From positions 1 through 64,000 of the forward strand of contig NZ_SORE01000005.1 in assembly GCF_004366595.1 (NCBI RefSeq): 64,000 bases of DNA, read 5' to 3'. Below are positions 9,043-17,723 of this stretch, piece after piece. Positions within the stretch are counted from its first letter, which is position 1. Every line of letters begins with the position of its first letter. Origin of the DNA: Paraburkholderia rhizosphaerae. Lineage in GTDB: Bacteria > Pseudomonadota > Gammaproteobacteria > Burkholderiales > Burkholderiaceae. The notes beneath the pieces were generated by a model. That model was not told the origin of the DNA and did no database searches. It saw only the letters and a list, made by a program, of their open reading frames with translations. The position numbers were made by a program, and so were the translations under genes.

Positions 9043-10446
9043 ATGATCGAACTCGATTTGAACCGCGACCGCCGCGGCGCGCCCACCCTCGTCGAGCAGG
9101 TGGTGCAAGGCTTCGCGCGCGCGATTGACGCGCAGGCGTTGCGCGCCGGCGCGCAACTGCCGTCGGTGCGGCAGCTTGCACATATGCATGGGCTCAGCAC
9201 GTTTACTGTCACGGAGGCGTACAGCCGGCTGGTATCGATGGGGTTGGTGGTGGCGCGGCGCGGCTCCGGCTATCGCGTCGCAGCGCGCGCGCAGGCGGGT
9301 CGGGTGCGCGCGACGGAATGGCAGCCGCCCAGCCTGACTGCGACGTGGCTGCTCTCGGACGTGTTCGCCGACCATTCGGTGCCGATCAAGGCGGGCGGCG
9401 GCTGGCTGCCGAACGAGTGGATCAACGAAACGGGCTTGCAGCACGCGCTACGCGGCTTGAGCCGCGTGCCGGCGGCACGGCTGGGCGACTACGGTCACCC
9501 GTATGGTTTCGCGCCGCTGCGCGCACGCGTCGCGCAGTACGTCGACCGGCTCGGCTTGCCGGTCGATGTGCCGAATGTGCTGCTCACGCAAGGCGCGACG
9601 CAGGCGCTCGATCTGGCCGTGCGCACGCTGCTGCGCGCGGGCGATGCCGTGGTGGTCGAAGATCCGGGCTACTGCAATCTGCTGCAAATTCTGAAGCTGG
9701 CGGGTTTGACCGTGTATGGGGTGCCGCGCACACCGGCTGGCATCGATACCGATGCGCTCGAAACGCTCGTCGACATGCATCGGCCGAAGGCGATCTTCGT
9801 CAACACGACGCTGCAAAATCCGACCGGCTCGACGTTTGGCATGGCAGCGGCGTTCCGGCTGCTGCAGATCGCCGAGCGGCACCGGATGTGGGTGGTCGAA
9901 GACGATGTGAGCCGCGAGCTCGCGCCGCCCGGTGCGCCATTGCTCGCCGCGATGGAGGGGTTGCAGCGCGTGCTGTATATCGGCGGCTTCTCGAAGACGG
10001 TGACGCCGTCGCTGCGCTGCGGGTATGTCGTGGCCGAACGCGATGTGGTGCGCGAACTCGCGCGTACGAAGATGGCGGTCGGGCTGACGTCGTCGGAGGC
10101 GGTCGAGCGGGTCGTCGACAAGGTGCTGCATGAGGGCCGCCATGCGCGCCATGTCGAAGCCGTCAACGAGAAATTGCGGGCTGCGCACGCGACGGTCGAG
10201 GAGCGCATCGACGCATGCGGCCTCGAGCTGTTTCACCGGCCGCGCGCCGGGCTGTTCCTTTGGGCACGCTTACCGGTCGAGCCGGAGCGCGCGAGTGCGG
10301 TCGCGACCGCGGCGCTCGCCGACGGCATCTGGCTTGCACCCGGCTCGTACTTTCGTCCGGACGATGCGCCGAGCGCCTGGTTTCGCTTTAACGTACCGCA
10401 TTCGACCGGTGATGCGCTGTGGCGCTTCATCGAACGGATCAGATAA
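9043..10446 (+). CDS. MocR-type transcriptional regulator (GntR HTH plus aminotransferase-like domain)
   Basis: A 467-residue fusion. Residues about 1-75 form a GntR winged helix (QLPSVRQLAHMHGLSTFTVTEAYSRLVSMGLV). Residues about 110-467 are a fold-type-I aminotransferase domain, with TQGATQALDLAVRTLL, VEDPGYCNL, the PLP Lys K318 in GGFSKTVTPSLRCGY, and a C-terminal RFNVPH. Proteins of this class sense amino compounds through PLP and act as both activator and repressor. It is divergent from a beta-alanine-type aminotransferase gene, which is the most likely target. The start ATG directly precedes IELDLNRDR, the usual beginning of such proteins. Confidence 0.9.
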   Translation: MIELDLNRDRRGAPTLVEQVVQGFARAIDAQALRAGAQLPSVRQLAHMHGLSTFTVTEAYSRLVSMGLVVARRGSGYRVAARAQAGRVRATEWQPPSLTATWLLSDVFADHSVPIKAGGGWLPNEWINETGLQHALRGLSRVPAARLGDYGHPYGFAPLRARVAQYVDRLGLPVDVPNVLLTQGATQALDLAVRTLLRAGDAVVVEDPGYCNLLQILKLAGLTVYGVPRTPAGIDTDALETLVDMHRPKAIFVNTTLQNPTGSTFGMAAAFRLLQIAERHRMWVVEDDVSRELAPPGAPLLAAMEGLQRVLYIGGFSKTVTPSLRCGYVVAERDVVRELARTKMAVGLTSSEAVERVVDKVLHEGRHARHVEAVNEKLRAAHATVEERIDACGLELFHRPRAGLFLWARLPVEPERASAVATAALADGIWLAPGSYFRPDDAPSAWFRFNVPHSTGDALWRFIERIR

Positions 10447-10487
10447 CGCCAAGATAAAGCGGCCTTCTCGCACACGATAAACGTCAT

Positions 10488-10519
10488 CGGGCGACACACT
10501 GCGCGCAGCGTGTCGCCCG
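10488..10519. terminator. Bidirectional hairpin between convergent genes
   Basis: CGGGCGACAC at 10488-10497 pairs perfectly with GTGTCGCCCG at 10510-10519 (10 bp stem, 12-base loop). It sits between the stops of the MocR gene and the convergent binding-protein gene. No strong T-run flanks it on either side. Confidence 0.6.
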
Positions 10520-10599
10520 GATGAAAATCGCGCATCAGTGCGTTAGTGGATCAGTGCATCGAGATTTTCGATTTACGCCGTACGAACGCGACATCGCAC

Positions 10600-11736
10600 T
10601 TACATCTGAACGGACTCGATCAGCGTCCGCTTGCCCGCCTTATAGTCATACAGCGAAATCACGCCGTGCTTGAGGTCGCCCTTCGAGTCAAACGTGGTTT
10701 CGCCGATCACACCCTTGTAGTCGGTGTTCGGCATCACGGCGAGGATCTTCCCCGGATCGGTCGAGTTCGCGCGCTTCATCGCGTCGATCACGATGTTCAC
10801 CGCGTCATACGCGAACGGTGCGTAGATCTGGACCGGCTGGCCGTATTGCTTCTCGTACTTCGCCGCGAATGCCTTGCCGCCCGGCATCTTCTGCAACGCC
10901 ATGCCGATATCCGAACACACGATGTTGTCGGCCGCGTCGCCCGCGAGCTCAGCGAGCTTCTCGCTACATGCGCCGTCGCCGCCCAGCACCTTCGCGCGCA
11001 AGCCGAGCTGCTTGGCCTGCTTCGCGAACGGGCCAGCGGTCGCGTCCATGCCGCCGTACATGATCGCGTCCGGATTCTCACCCTTGATCTTCGTCAGAAT
11101 CGCGCGGAAGTCGACGGCCTTGTCGTTCGTCGCATCGTGCGACAGCACGTTCAGACCCAACGATTTCGCGGTCTTTTCGAATTCGTTCGCGAGGCCCTGG
11201 CCGTACGCGGTCGAATCGTCGACGATCGCGACGCGTTTGACCTTCAGCGACTTCGCTGCATAGTTCGCGAGCGCCGGGCCTTGCTGCGCATCGGTGGCAA
11301 CCACGCGATACGTGGTCTTGAAGCCTTGCTGCGTGTAAGCGGGGTTCGACGCCGCCGGCGAGATCTGCACGATGCCCGCATCGCTATAGATCTTCGAAGC
11401 CGGGATCGAAGTGCCGGAGTTCAGGTGACCCACCACCGCGACGACCTTATCGTCGACGACTTTCTGCGCAACCTGCGTGGCCGTACGCGGGTCAGCTGCA
11501 TCATCTTGCGCGTCGAGCACCAGCGTGATCTTCTGGCCATCGATCGTGAGCCCCTTCGCATTGGATTCGTCGATCGCGAGGCGAGCGCCGTTCTCGATGT
11601 CTTTGCCGAGGTGTGCAATCTGACCCGTCGTCGGAGCGACTTCGCCGATCTTGACCGTCTGGTCCGCGTGCGCATTGGTGCACAAAGCAAACGCAATAAG
11701 GGTGGCCGTTGATACCTTGGAATACATATAGTTCAT
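10600..11736 (-). CDS. Periplasmic branched-chain amino acid binding protein (LivK/LivJ family)
   Basis: A 378-residue solute-binding protein with a Sec signal peptide (STATLIAFALCTNAHA, cleaved before DQ). The type I periplasmic-binding fold shows VKIGEVAPTTGQIAHLG, VVAVVGHLNSGTSIPASKIY, QISPAASNPAYT, VAIVDDSTAYGQGLANEF and YAPFAYDAVNIVIDAM, all as in LIV-binding proteins. I start at MNYMYSK (11736); the much longer open frame upstream lacks protein character. No ABC permease or ATPase gene is adjacent, so it is an orphan binding protein or works with a transporter elsewhere. Confidence 0.9.
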   Translation of the reverse strand: MNYMYSKVSTATLIAFALCTNAHADQTVKIGEVAPTTGQIAHLGKDIENGARLAIDESNAKGLTIDGQKITLVLDAQDDAADPRTATQVAQKVVDDKVVAVVGHLNSGTSIPASKIYSDAGIVQISPAASNPAYTQQGFKTTYRVVATDAQQGPALANYAAKSLKVKRVAIVDDSTAYGQGLANEFEKTAKSLGLNVLSHDATNDKAVDFRAILTKIKGENPDAIMYGGMDATAGPFAKQAKQLGLRAKVLGGDGACSEKLAELAGDAADNIVCSDIGMALQKMPGGKAFAAKYEKQYGQPVQIYAPFAYDAVNIVIDAMKRANSTDPGKILAVMPNTDYKGVIGETTFDSKGDLKHGVISLYDYKAGKRTLIESVQM

Positions 11737-12111
11737 TTGTCTTTTTCCGACTAAAGGGATAAATAAAGACTTCTTATGGGAATCGCCGTCGGTCCTGGAA
11801 AGAGGAACGGTCGCGCGGGGACTCTCAATGTGCGTCCGGGGATGGCACTTGCCCGCATACTCAGGACGCTTCATCCGGACACTTATTCCGCGGGTGATTT
11901 TCTTTAATTTGCGTAGGAAAGTGTCGTGGCACAGAACGGTTGGCGTGACGGCGAAAAACGGAGGAACTGCGCCAATGCGTGCTATTTCGGCGCGTACGGT
12001 GACGCAATTTCGGATGCATCGCGATGCATCGCAATCCGGATGCACAGCAGCCGATTCAAATAGGGATGCAAACGATGGACGAGAACGGTAGCGAAAAAAT
12101 GCGGACGCTTA
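11737..12111. other. Leader region of the binding-protein gene
   Basis: A 375-base gap between usp and the binding-protein gene, both on the minus strand. It includes an AT-rich block at about 11885-11925 and an 18-bp palindrome (listed separately). The promoter for the binding protein is expected here; no gene is seen. Confidence 0.5.
12013..12030. promoter_or_regulatory. Perfect 18-bp palindrome, possible operator
   Basis: GATGCATCGCGATGCATC is a perfect inverted repeat (two GATGCATC arms around GC) about 280 bp upstream of the binding-protein start and 80 bp past the usp stop. A partial third copy (GGATGCAC) follows at about 12038. The regulator is unknown. Confidence 0.4.
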
Positions 12112-12561
12112 TCAACCAAGCGCGAAACGGCTACCTCGCGTGACTTCTTTCTTGACCAGCGTGACCGGACAAGGCGCAAGACGGATCAGCCGGTGCAGCA
12201 CAGCCTGCGCCGACAGGCGGTCGAACCATGACTTGAATGTGCAGCCGATCACGATCTGTCCGACGTTGTATTCGATCGCGTATCGAACGATCTCATCGAC
12301 ATGGTTGCCAACCTTCAACGCCAGATGCACTTGCTGTCCGCGCGACGCGAAGTCCGCTCTGAGTGCTTCCATCAGCTGCTGGCGTGAATCCACGCTCGCC
12401 GCGATTGCGCTGTCGGTGGCGATGTCGAGTCCGATTTTCGGCAGCGGCACGACAGACAGTACATGAAGCCGTACGCCATTGCGTGACGCGAGTTCCGCAG
12501 CCAATAGAACACCGCTATATGAATGCTCGGAGCCATCGTATACGGCCATCACGTATCTCAT
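12112..12561 (-). CDS. Universal stress protein (UspA family)
   Basis: A 149-residue single-domain Usp beginning MRYVMAVYDGSEHSYSGV. The ATP-binding-type motif near the C-terminus appears as VGQIVIGCTFKSWFDRLSAQ...VLHRLIRLAPCPVTLVKK; the usual G-2x-G-9x-G(S/T) loop is poorly kept (GCTFKSWFDRL), so ATP binding is doubtful. Cytoplasmic stress protein of unspecified role. It stands alone on the minus strand. Confidence 0.85.
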   Translation of the reverse strand: MRYVMAVYDGSEHSYSGVLLAAELASRNGVRLHVLSVVPLPKIGLDIATDSAIAASVDSRQQLMEALRADFASRGQQVHLALKVGNHVDEIVRYAIEYNVGQIVIGCTFKSWFDRLSAQAVLHRLIRLAPCPVTLVKKEVTRGSRFALG

Positions 12562-12689
12562 CGCGATCCTCGATCAGGGACAATGCAGTTGAGACGCCCG
12601 CTGATATCAGTTTATTCCGGCCGCGTGCCTGCATAGCAAAACTTTCGGACATGGCGAGTGAAGGACGAATGGCCGGCAGATAAACTGAA

Positions 12690-12723
12690 GCGCAAAGAAA
12701 AACGGCGCCGTTGGCCGGCGCCG
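12690..12723 (-). terminator. Intrinsic terminator of the 12748-13236 gene
   Basis: On the minus strand CGGCGCCG (12716-12723), a five-base loop, and CGGCGCCG (12703-12710) form a self-complementary stem followed by TTTTTCTTTG. This is a standard rho-independent terminator, 25 bases past the gene's stop. Confidence 0.8.
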
Positions 12724-12747
12724 TGATCGGGATGCAAATGCGTCGTG

Positions 12748-13236
12748 CTATGACTGCTGAACGCGAGCAACCAGCCGGTCACTGAGTTGCACGACTTCGA
12801 ACAGCGTGCCCGCCGTGTAATGCGTGACCAGCAGGCCGGCGCGCTGCAGATTGCCGTTTTCCGAGTAGGCGAGTTCGACCAGATAGTTCGGCAGCAGCAA
12901 CGCGGCGGCGGTGATCTTGGTCGCGGCATCACGGCCTACTACGCCGAATGCGTGCATCGTCTCGCGAAGTTCGAGCGCGGTATGCGCAAGTAGCCAGAAC
13001 TTCAGGATTTCTTTATCGGATTCGGTGAGCTGGGACTGCTCGTCGAGACGGTCGACCAATTCGACCGTGGCTCGCGCGGCCCGCACGCGATCGGACATGT
13101 CCGACGCGGGGTGATCCTGGTCCGCAATGCGCTCAAGAAACAACCCCTGATTTTCCGCGAGGTGATGCTGGCGGCTCAGGCGCCGTAGCAACACCGTGAC
13201 GGTGTCGTGCGGCGAGTGATGTCGTATACCTAGCAT
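12748..13236 (-). CDS. Hypothetical helical protein (162 aa)
   Basis: A cytoplasmic, helix-rich protein beginning MLGIRHHSPHDTVTVLLRRL, with VRAARATVELVDRLDEQSQLT, FWLLAHTALELRETMHAFG and a C-terminal AGTLFEVVQLSDRL. There is no signal peptide, membrane segment or known motif. The frame is open for another 200 bases upstream, but that part looks non-coding, so I start at the Met before LGIRHH; no clear ribosome-binding site decides it. A strong terminator follows. I do not recognise the family. Confidence 0.55.
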   Translation of the reverse strand: MLGIRHHSPHDTVTVLLRRLSRQHHLAENQGLFLERIADQDHPASDMSDRVRAARATVELVDRLDEQSQLTESDKEILKFWLLAHTALELRETMHAFGVVGRDAATKITAAALLLPNYLVELAYSENGNLQRAGLLVTHYTAGTLFEVVQLSDRLVARVQQS

Positions 13237-13449
13237 GGCTTGCCAAACACGAAGTGCAATACGGGGAGCATGAAATGGCGGTGCCAGGTTGCAGCACCGC
13301 ACAGCACTTACAGTAGCATGCCTGACCGGCGTATGCATCCGCCCGTAAATACGGATGCGCGCGACCGAACGATGTTCAGTCGCGCATAGGGCGGAGCGGT
13401 GGATGCGATTGCGCTTCGTTGTTTGACAGCTACCGTGCAAGCCGAAGGG

Positions 13450-14064
13450 TTAGCCGAACATGCGCAAAGCAATTGGATAGAGCGACAGCACGAGCAGCAG
13501 CGCCATGGATATATTGAATGCGCGCAGCGGTCCGGGCTTCGATAGCAAACCCCGCATCGCGGTGCCGAACGCCGCCCACAACGCGATGCACGGCAAGCCG
13601 ATCACGTAGAACACGGCTGCCATGATCGACGCATTGACATCGAAGTCCGCGCTCAGATGAATGGTGGTGGCAGCTGTGAGCACCATCATCCACGCCTTCG
13701 GGTTGATCCATTGAAATATCAGCGCTTCATAAAAGCGCATCGGCCGGCGCTCGCCTTCGCGCACACGAACTTCACCAGACGTGCCGATTTTCCACGCCAG
13801 ATACAGCAGATACAGCACGCTCGCCGTTTCGAGCACCGAGTAGACCAGCGGGAACCGTTGGAACACGGCGCCCAAGCCGAATCCGACCGACAGCATCAGC
13901 ACGACGACACCGACGCTGATGCCGAAAATATGCGGCACGGTGCGCCTGAAGCCAAAGTTGACGCCCGACGCCAGCAGCATCGTGTTATTGGGGCCGGGTG
14001 TGATGCTCGTCACGAGGGCGAACAGGATGCCGGCGGGCAATGCGCTCAGAAGCTCGACGGGCAT
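13450..14064 (-). CDS. LysE/RhtB family amino-acid exporter
   Basis: A 204-residue inner-membrane protein with about six hydrophobic segments. The LysE signature at the N-terminus is ALVTSITPGPNNTMLLASGVN, followed by FGISVGVVVLMLSVGFGLG and FQWINPKAWMMVLTAATT. Such proteins export amino acids or related compounds. The promoter side carries three direct copies of CCGGTACAG, suggesting control by a dedicated regulator that is not in the window beside it. Confidence 0.88.
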   Translation of the reverse strand: MPVELLSALPAGILFALVTSITPGPNNTMLLASGVNFGFRRTVPHIFGISVGVVVLMLSVGFGLGAVFQRFPLVYSVLETASVLYLLYLAWKIGTSGEVRVREGERRPMRFYEALIFQWINPKAWMMVLTAATTIHLSADFDVNASIMAAVFYVIGLPCIALWAAFGTAMRGLLSKPGPLRAFNISMALLLVLSLYPIALRMFG

Positions 14065-14126
14065 GGTGGACTCCGCGGGTAGCTGAAGTGATTTCGAAAG
14101 CCGAGGTCGTAGTGTATCGGCGTGGG

Positions 14127-14170
14127 CCGGTACAGTACCGGTACAGATGCGGAGATGAAATCCGGTACAG
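14127..14170. promoter_or_regulatory. Three direct CCGGTACAG repeats upstream of the LysE-type gene
   Basis: Copies lie at 14127-14135, 14138-14146 and 14162-14170, with starts 11 and 24 bp apart and so roughly on one helix face. On the minus strand they read CTGTACCGG and lie 63-106 bases before the exporter start. This looks like an operator for a regulator of amino-acid export. Confidence 0.55.
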
Positions 14171-14220
14171 ACAACCGGCCCGCGCTTGGGTCAGTCGAGC
14201 GCTTCGCGTAAAACGACAAC

Positions 14221-14263
14221 GAAAATGACGCGCGTGCCTCAACAATGAGGCTGTCCCGCGCGT
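14221..14263 (-). terminator. Terminator of the cstA-ybdD operon
   Basis: On the minus strand an outer stem (ACGCGCG 14228-14234 with CGCGCGT 14257-14263) encloses an inner perfect stem (GCCTCA 14236-14241 with TGAGGC 14246-14251). It is followed by CATTTTCG. It lies about 65 bases past the ybdD stop. Confidence 0.65.
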
Positions 14264-14326
14264 TAAAGGGGGAAGGTCTACGCGTCCGAACCTGGACGAC
14301 GACGGCGACGCATGCCGGCGGTCAAC

Positions 14327-14596
14327 TCAGCAGCACCGTGGCCCATTGCGACTGTATTTCCGGTCGATAGACCAAATGAAGAATTCGCGTCGCGATAGCA
14401 GCGGATCGCCAGGATGGCGAAGCGCCATGTGCTCGACATAGCGTTCATAGTCCGGGATGCCGAACATCTGCATGCAGGCTGAGCGCATCGTGCGCGCGAA
14501 CTCGGATAGCCGTGTTCCAGGTGCATCGGTCACGACATCGGCATTCGAGCGTCGGGCCGGCACCGCCGCAAGTTTTCCGTTGAAGATGCGTTTCAT
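14327..14596 (-). CDS. YbdD/YjiX family small protein (CstA partner)
   Basis: An 89-residue protein whose second half is the family core: MFGIPDYERYVEHM, PLLSRREFFIWSIDRKY and the hallmark Cys pair at the C-terminus (GPRCC). The N-terminal 25 residues are longer than the roughly 65-residue enteric proteins. The start at MKRIFNG has GGGAA 9 bases upstream and lies 2 bases after the cstA stop, so translation is probably coupled. In enteric bacteria ybdD and yjiX sit next to cstA and btsT and are needed for, or modulate, pyruvate uptake. Confidence 0.82.
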   Translation of the reverse strand: MKRIFNGKLAAVPARRSNADVVTDAPGTRLSEFARTMRSACMQMFGIPDYERYVEHMALRHPGDPLLSRREFFIWSIDRKYSRNGPRCC

Positions 14597-14598
14597 GA

Positions 14599-16659
14599 TC
14601 ACGTTCCCTGAGTGCGCACGACAGCCGGTGTCTCGTTGACCGTCGGCTGCGCCTGGCGAAGCGCTCGCAGGCAAATCACGATCGCGAACACGAACATCGC
14701 CACCACGAGTAGCACAAAGAAGCCGCAGACGATCGCATCCAGATAGTTGTTGAAAGCGACCCGCTGCATTTCCGCAACCGACTTCGCGGGCGCGAGGACG
14801 ATGCCCTGCCCGGCGGCGTCGCTAAACTTTTGTGCCAATGCGAGAAAGCCGATGCGAGGATCGCTATGGAATATCTTCTGGACGCCGGCAGTCAGCGTGG
14901 TGATCAGGAGCCATACCGTCGGCACCAACGTCACCCACACATAGCGTGTTCGCTTCATCTTCACCAGCATGCTGGTGCACAGTAGCAGCGCGATGCCGGC
15001 GAGCATCTGGTTACCCACGCCAAAGAGCTGCCAAAGGGTATTGATGCCGCCCAATGGGTCCACCACACCCTGATAGAGAAAGTATCCCCAGGCCGCCACG
15101 CATAGGCCGGTGCCGAGCAGGTTCGCGGGCAGGAACCCGGTGTCGCCGAACGGCCTGTAGACGTGGCCCAGCATGTCCTGAATCATGAACCGGCCGACCC
15201 GTGTGCCCGCGTCGACGGCGGTCAGAATGAACAGTGCCTCGAACAGGATCGCAAAGTGATACCAGAAGGCCTCCATCGCCTGACCGCCGAGCGCCTGGCC
15301 GAGAATCTGCGCCATGCCTACCGCGAGCGTCGGTGCGCCTCCGGCACGCGAGAGGATGCTGGTTTCGCCGATGTTGACGGCGGTCTGGTGGATCAGCTCG
15401 GGCGTGATGACGAATCCCCAGTTCGACACGGCTTGCGCGGCCTCGGCGGCGGTCGTGCCGATGATTGCCGCCGGCGCGTTCATCGCGAAGTAAATGCCCG
15501 GATGCAACACGCAGGCTGCGGTCAGCGCCATCATCGCGACAAACGATTCGGCGAGCATGCCGCCGAACCCGATCAGGCGCATATGCGATTCGCGTTCGAC
15601 CATCTTCGGCGTGGTGCCGGAGGAAATCAGCGCATGGAAGCCGGAGACCGCGCCGCAGGCAATCGTAATGAACAGGAACGGGAACAGGCTGCCCGAAAAC
15701 ACCGGGCCACTGCCGTCGATAAAGCGCGTGGTCCGCGGCATCGAAAGCGTGGGCGCGACCACGTAGATGCCGACCGCAAGTGCGACGACGGTACCGATCT
15801 TCAGGAAGGTGCTCAGGTAGTCGCGTGGGGCGAGCATCAGCCACACTGGCAGGCTGGAAGCAACGGCACCGTATGCGATGAGCGCCCACGCGAGTTGCGG
15901 GCCGCTTAGCGTGAAGGCCGGCCCCAAGGTGGGATCGTTCGCGACGGTCCTGCCGAGCACGATCGACACAAGCAGAAGGACGATACCGACCACGGACGCT
16001 TCTCCCACTCGCCCCGGGCGGATGAAGCGCATATAGGCACCCATCAGCAGCGCGATCGGTATCGTTGCCGCGATGGTGAACAGTCCCCAGGGGCTCGCCG
16101 TTAACGCCTTGACCACCACGAGGCTCAGGACCGCAAGGATGATGATCATGATCGCCAGCACGCCGACGAGCGCGAGCGATCCTGGAATCGGGCCCAGTTC
16201 GATCTTGATCATCTCGCCCAGTGATTTGCCATCGCGGCGCACGGACGCGAAAAGCACGATGAAATCCTGAACCGCGCCGGCTAGCACGACACCCGCGAGA
16301 ATCCACAGCGTGCCGGGAAGAAAGCCCATCTGCGCGGCCAGCACCGGACCGACCAGAGGACCCGCGCCGGCGATTGCCGCGAAATGGTGGCCGAACAACA
16401 CAAACTTATTGGTCGGCACATAGTCCATGCCGTCGTTGTGGCGTTCCGCGGGAGTCTGTCGCGTGTCGTCCAGGCCTAATACGCGCTCGGCGATGAACTT
16501 GCTGTAGAAGCGATACGCGATGAAATAAACGATGAGGGCTGCCGTCACAAGCCATACGGCATTCACGCTCTCGCCGCGTTCAAGCGCGAGTCTCGCGAAG
16601 GCGAGCGCGCCGACGGCGGCCAGCACGCCCCACAGAAGAATGGATGCAAGCTTTTTCAT
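14599..16659 (-). CDS. cstA: CstA family carbon starvation / pyruvate transporter
   Basis: A 686-residue integral inner-membrane protein with many hydrophobic segments. Family signatures are FGHHFAAIAGAGPLVGPVLAAQMGFLPG, VQDFIVLFASVRRDGKSLGEM, RTTRFIDGSGPVFSGSLFPF, CGAVSGFHALISSGTTPKM and DAGTRVGRFMIQDMLG, seen in order. The family (CstA/BtsT) transports pyruvate and possibly peptides. The start MKKLAS is preceded by GGAGGGG. A ybdD-like gene follows and a terminator ends the pair. Confidence 0.92.
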   Translation of the reverse strand: MKKLASILLWGVLAAVGALAFARLALERGESVNAVWLVTAALIVYFIAYRFYSKFIAERVLGLDDTRQTPAERHNDGMDYVPTNKFVLFGHHFAAIAGAGPLVGPVLAAQMGFLPGTLWILAGVVLAGAVQDFIVLFASVRRDGKSLGEMIKIELGPIPGSLALVGVLAIMIIILAVLSLVVVKALTASPWGLFTIAATIPIALLMGAYMRFIRPGRVGEASVVGIVLLLVSIVLGRTVANDPTLGPAFTLSGPQLAWALIAYGAVASSLPVWLMLAPRDYLSTFLKIGTVVALAVGIYVVAPTLSMPRTTRFIDGSGPVFSGSLFPFLFITIACGAVSGFHALISSGTTPKMVERESHMRLIGFGGMLAESFVAMMALTAACVLHPGIYFAMNAPAAIIGTTAAEAAQAVSNWGFVITPELIHQTAVNIGETSILSRAGGAPTLAVGMAQILGQALGGQAMEAFWYHFAILFEALFILTAVDAGTRVGRFMIQDMLGHVYRPFGDTGFLPANLLGTGLCVAAWGYFLYQGVVDPLGGINTLWQLFGVGNQMLAGIALLLCTSMLVKMKRTRYVWVTLVPTVWLLITTLTAGVQKIFHSDPRIGFLALAQKFSDAAGQGIVLAPAKSVAEMQRVAFNNYLDAIVCGFFVLLVVAMFVFAIVICLRALRQAQPTVNETPAVVRTQGT

Positions 16660-16889
16660 GGCCCCTCCGCTCCGAACAACGTGTGGCACGAGCAACCGTG
16701 CGCGTTGTCAGTACCGGGATTTCTTCCGGGTTCCGCCGTCCACCAACGGGCGCCAAACCGGTTTCGCGGCGCGGCGGGCACCGACAGGCTACACCCGCCC
16801 CCAGAGCGCTGCAAGGCGCGGTTCCGCGCCTGCATGTACCGATGGTTTCCACACGTCCCTACGAAAACCTGTGTGTCGGCACGCTGAAG

Positions 16890-17130
16890 TCACGCTGTCA
16901 ATGCCGCAAGCAACGCGCGTATTTCCCGACTATGTTTCCAGTCATCTTCGGGCCGTGGCGGATCGGGGAACTTGCCCTGGAGCCCGGTTTTCGGATGATG
17001 CTGAATCAGCGTGTTGAGCATCTGCCGGTTGGTGCCGACCGATGCGCACGCGGTATTCGACTGGCGTGTCCTTGAACGTATAAGCGGTCCGTTCAACGCG
17101 CAGTACCGGCGCGCCGACTTCGATGTTCAG
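16890..17130 (-). pseudogene. Remnant of a GntR-family regulator (UTRA domain end) and a second frame
   Basis: On the minus strand from about 17130 to 17036 the translation EVGAPVLRVERTAYTF continues to KDTPVEYRVRI, which matches the late part of a UTRA effector domain (typical G-PVLRVERTAY...D-PVEYR-S). No HTH domain or start is present. After EYRVRI the protein-like signal moves to another frame (NTLIQHHPKTGLQGKFPDPP, ending in a TGA near 16890), implying a frameshift or a fusion of two fragments. The first part is a confident family match by eye; the second is unidentified. Confidence 0.5.
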
Positions 17131-17201
17131 GCGTGTCGGGCGATATCTCGTATCGCAACGTGCGGGGGTTGCAGGACCAGGGTGGTCGTTGGCCTGCGGC
17201 C

Positions 17202-17429
17202 TCAAGGTCCGAAGAATGGCACGCAAAAACTGGGTGGACCGGTGCACCCGGGCTCCCACGTCGAGCGTTGCGCAGACGGTGCGGGTGGGGCAGCTGGCGT
17301 GCTGCATGCGCAGACTTGCAGCAACACTCCAGCGGTTAGCAGCAACCTTATCGCGCGCGGCGGTCCGCGCCTGTTCTGCGGAAAAGGATCGCCCAAAGCG
17401 CGCGAGTGGTGCGGATTGTCGTTCGCCAT
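17202..17429 (-). CDS. Possible small lipoprotein (75 aa)
   Basis: The frame has two Args followed by a hydrophobic stretch (RLLLTAGVLLQV) ending in a lipobox-like VCAC with Cys42. A short mature part rich in Pro and Cys follows (TPAAPPAPSAQRSTW, then CTGPPSFCVPFFGP). The design is that of a small outer-membrane lipoprotein; the C-terminal CTGPPSFCVP pattern seems familiar from Burkholderia, which is memory only. The ribosome-binding site is weak and the surroundings are decayed, so this may be real or accidental. Confidence 0.4.
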   Translation of the reverse strand: MANDNPHHSRALGDPFPQNRRGPPRAIRLLLTAGVLLQVCACSTPAAPPAPSAQRSTWEPGCTGPPSFCVPFFGP

Positions 17430-17723
17430 GGTTGCTTTGCTCGCAGGCCGACATCGAATGATGCGTTGATCTTAGCCCGCCACGCTTTCATTATCAGCTT
17501 CGTCGCGCGCGAGCGGCGTCGTCCGGATCGCGACGTTGCTCCAGCGCAAGACGTGTCTCGCGCGCAATTCGGGAAAAACTCCCGTCCGGTATCGTTGTCA
17601 ACGGCGTACACAATGCGCACACTTGATTTGGGGCGTCTCGACGCCGGCATGCTGCTGCGCGGCAATCCGGCGATGCGTGGAGCTCGACGTCCCGCTCCAA
17701 GAACAACTGCTGGAGACATCTGA

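Larger units (their letters stand above)
16660..17723. other. About 1 kb without an intact large gene
   Basis: Between cstA and the YncE-like gene there is no intact gene longer than 80 codons with protein character. The region contains a decayed regulator piece (16890-17130) and a possible small lipoprotein gene (17202-17429). The rest, including 16660-16890 and 17430-17723, shows nothing I can name. It looks like a decaying segment. Confidence 0.5.

Noticed and set aside
10546..11712. Long plus-strand open frame of 388 codons
   Set aside because: It is antisense to the LIV-type binding protein, is Arg/Leu-rich with no family features, and reflects the GC-rich codon pattern of the real gene.
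11737..12045. Upstream extension of the LIV-type binding protein frame
   Set aside because: The extension has no protein-like character and would precede an intact signal peptide; the ATG at 11736 is the natural start.
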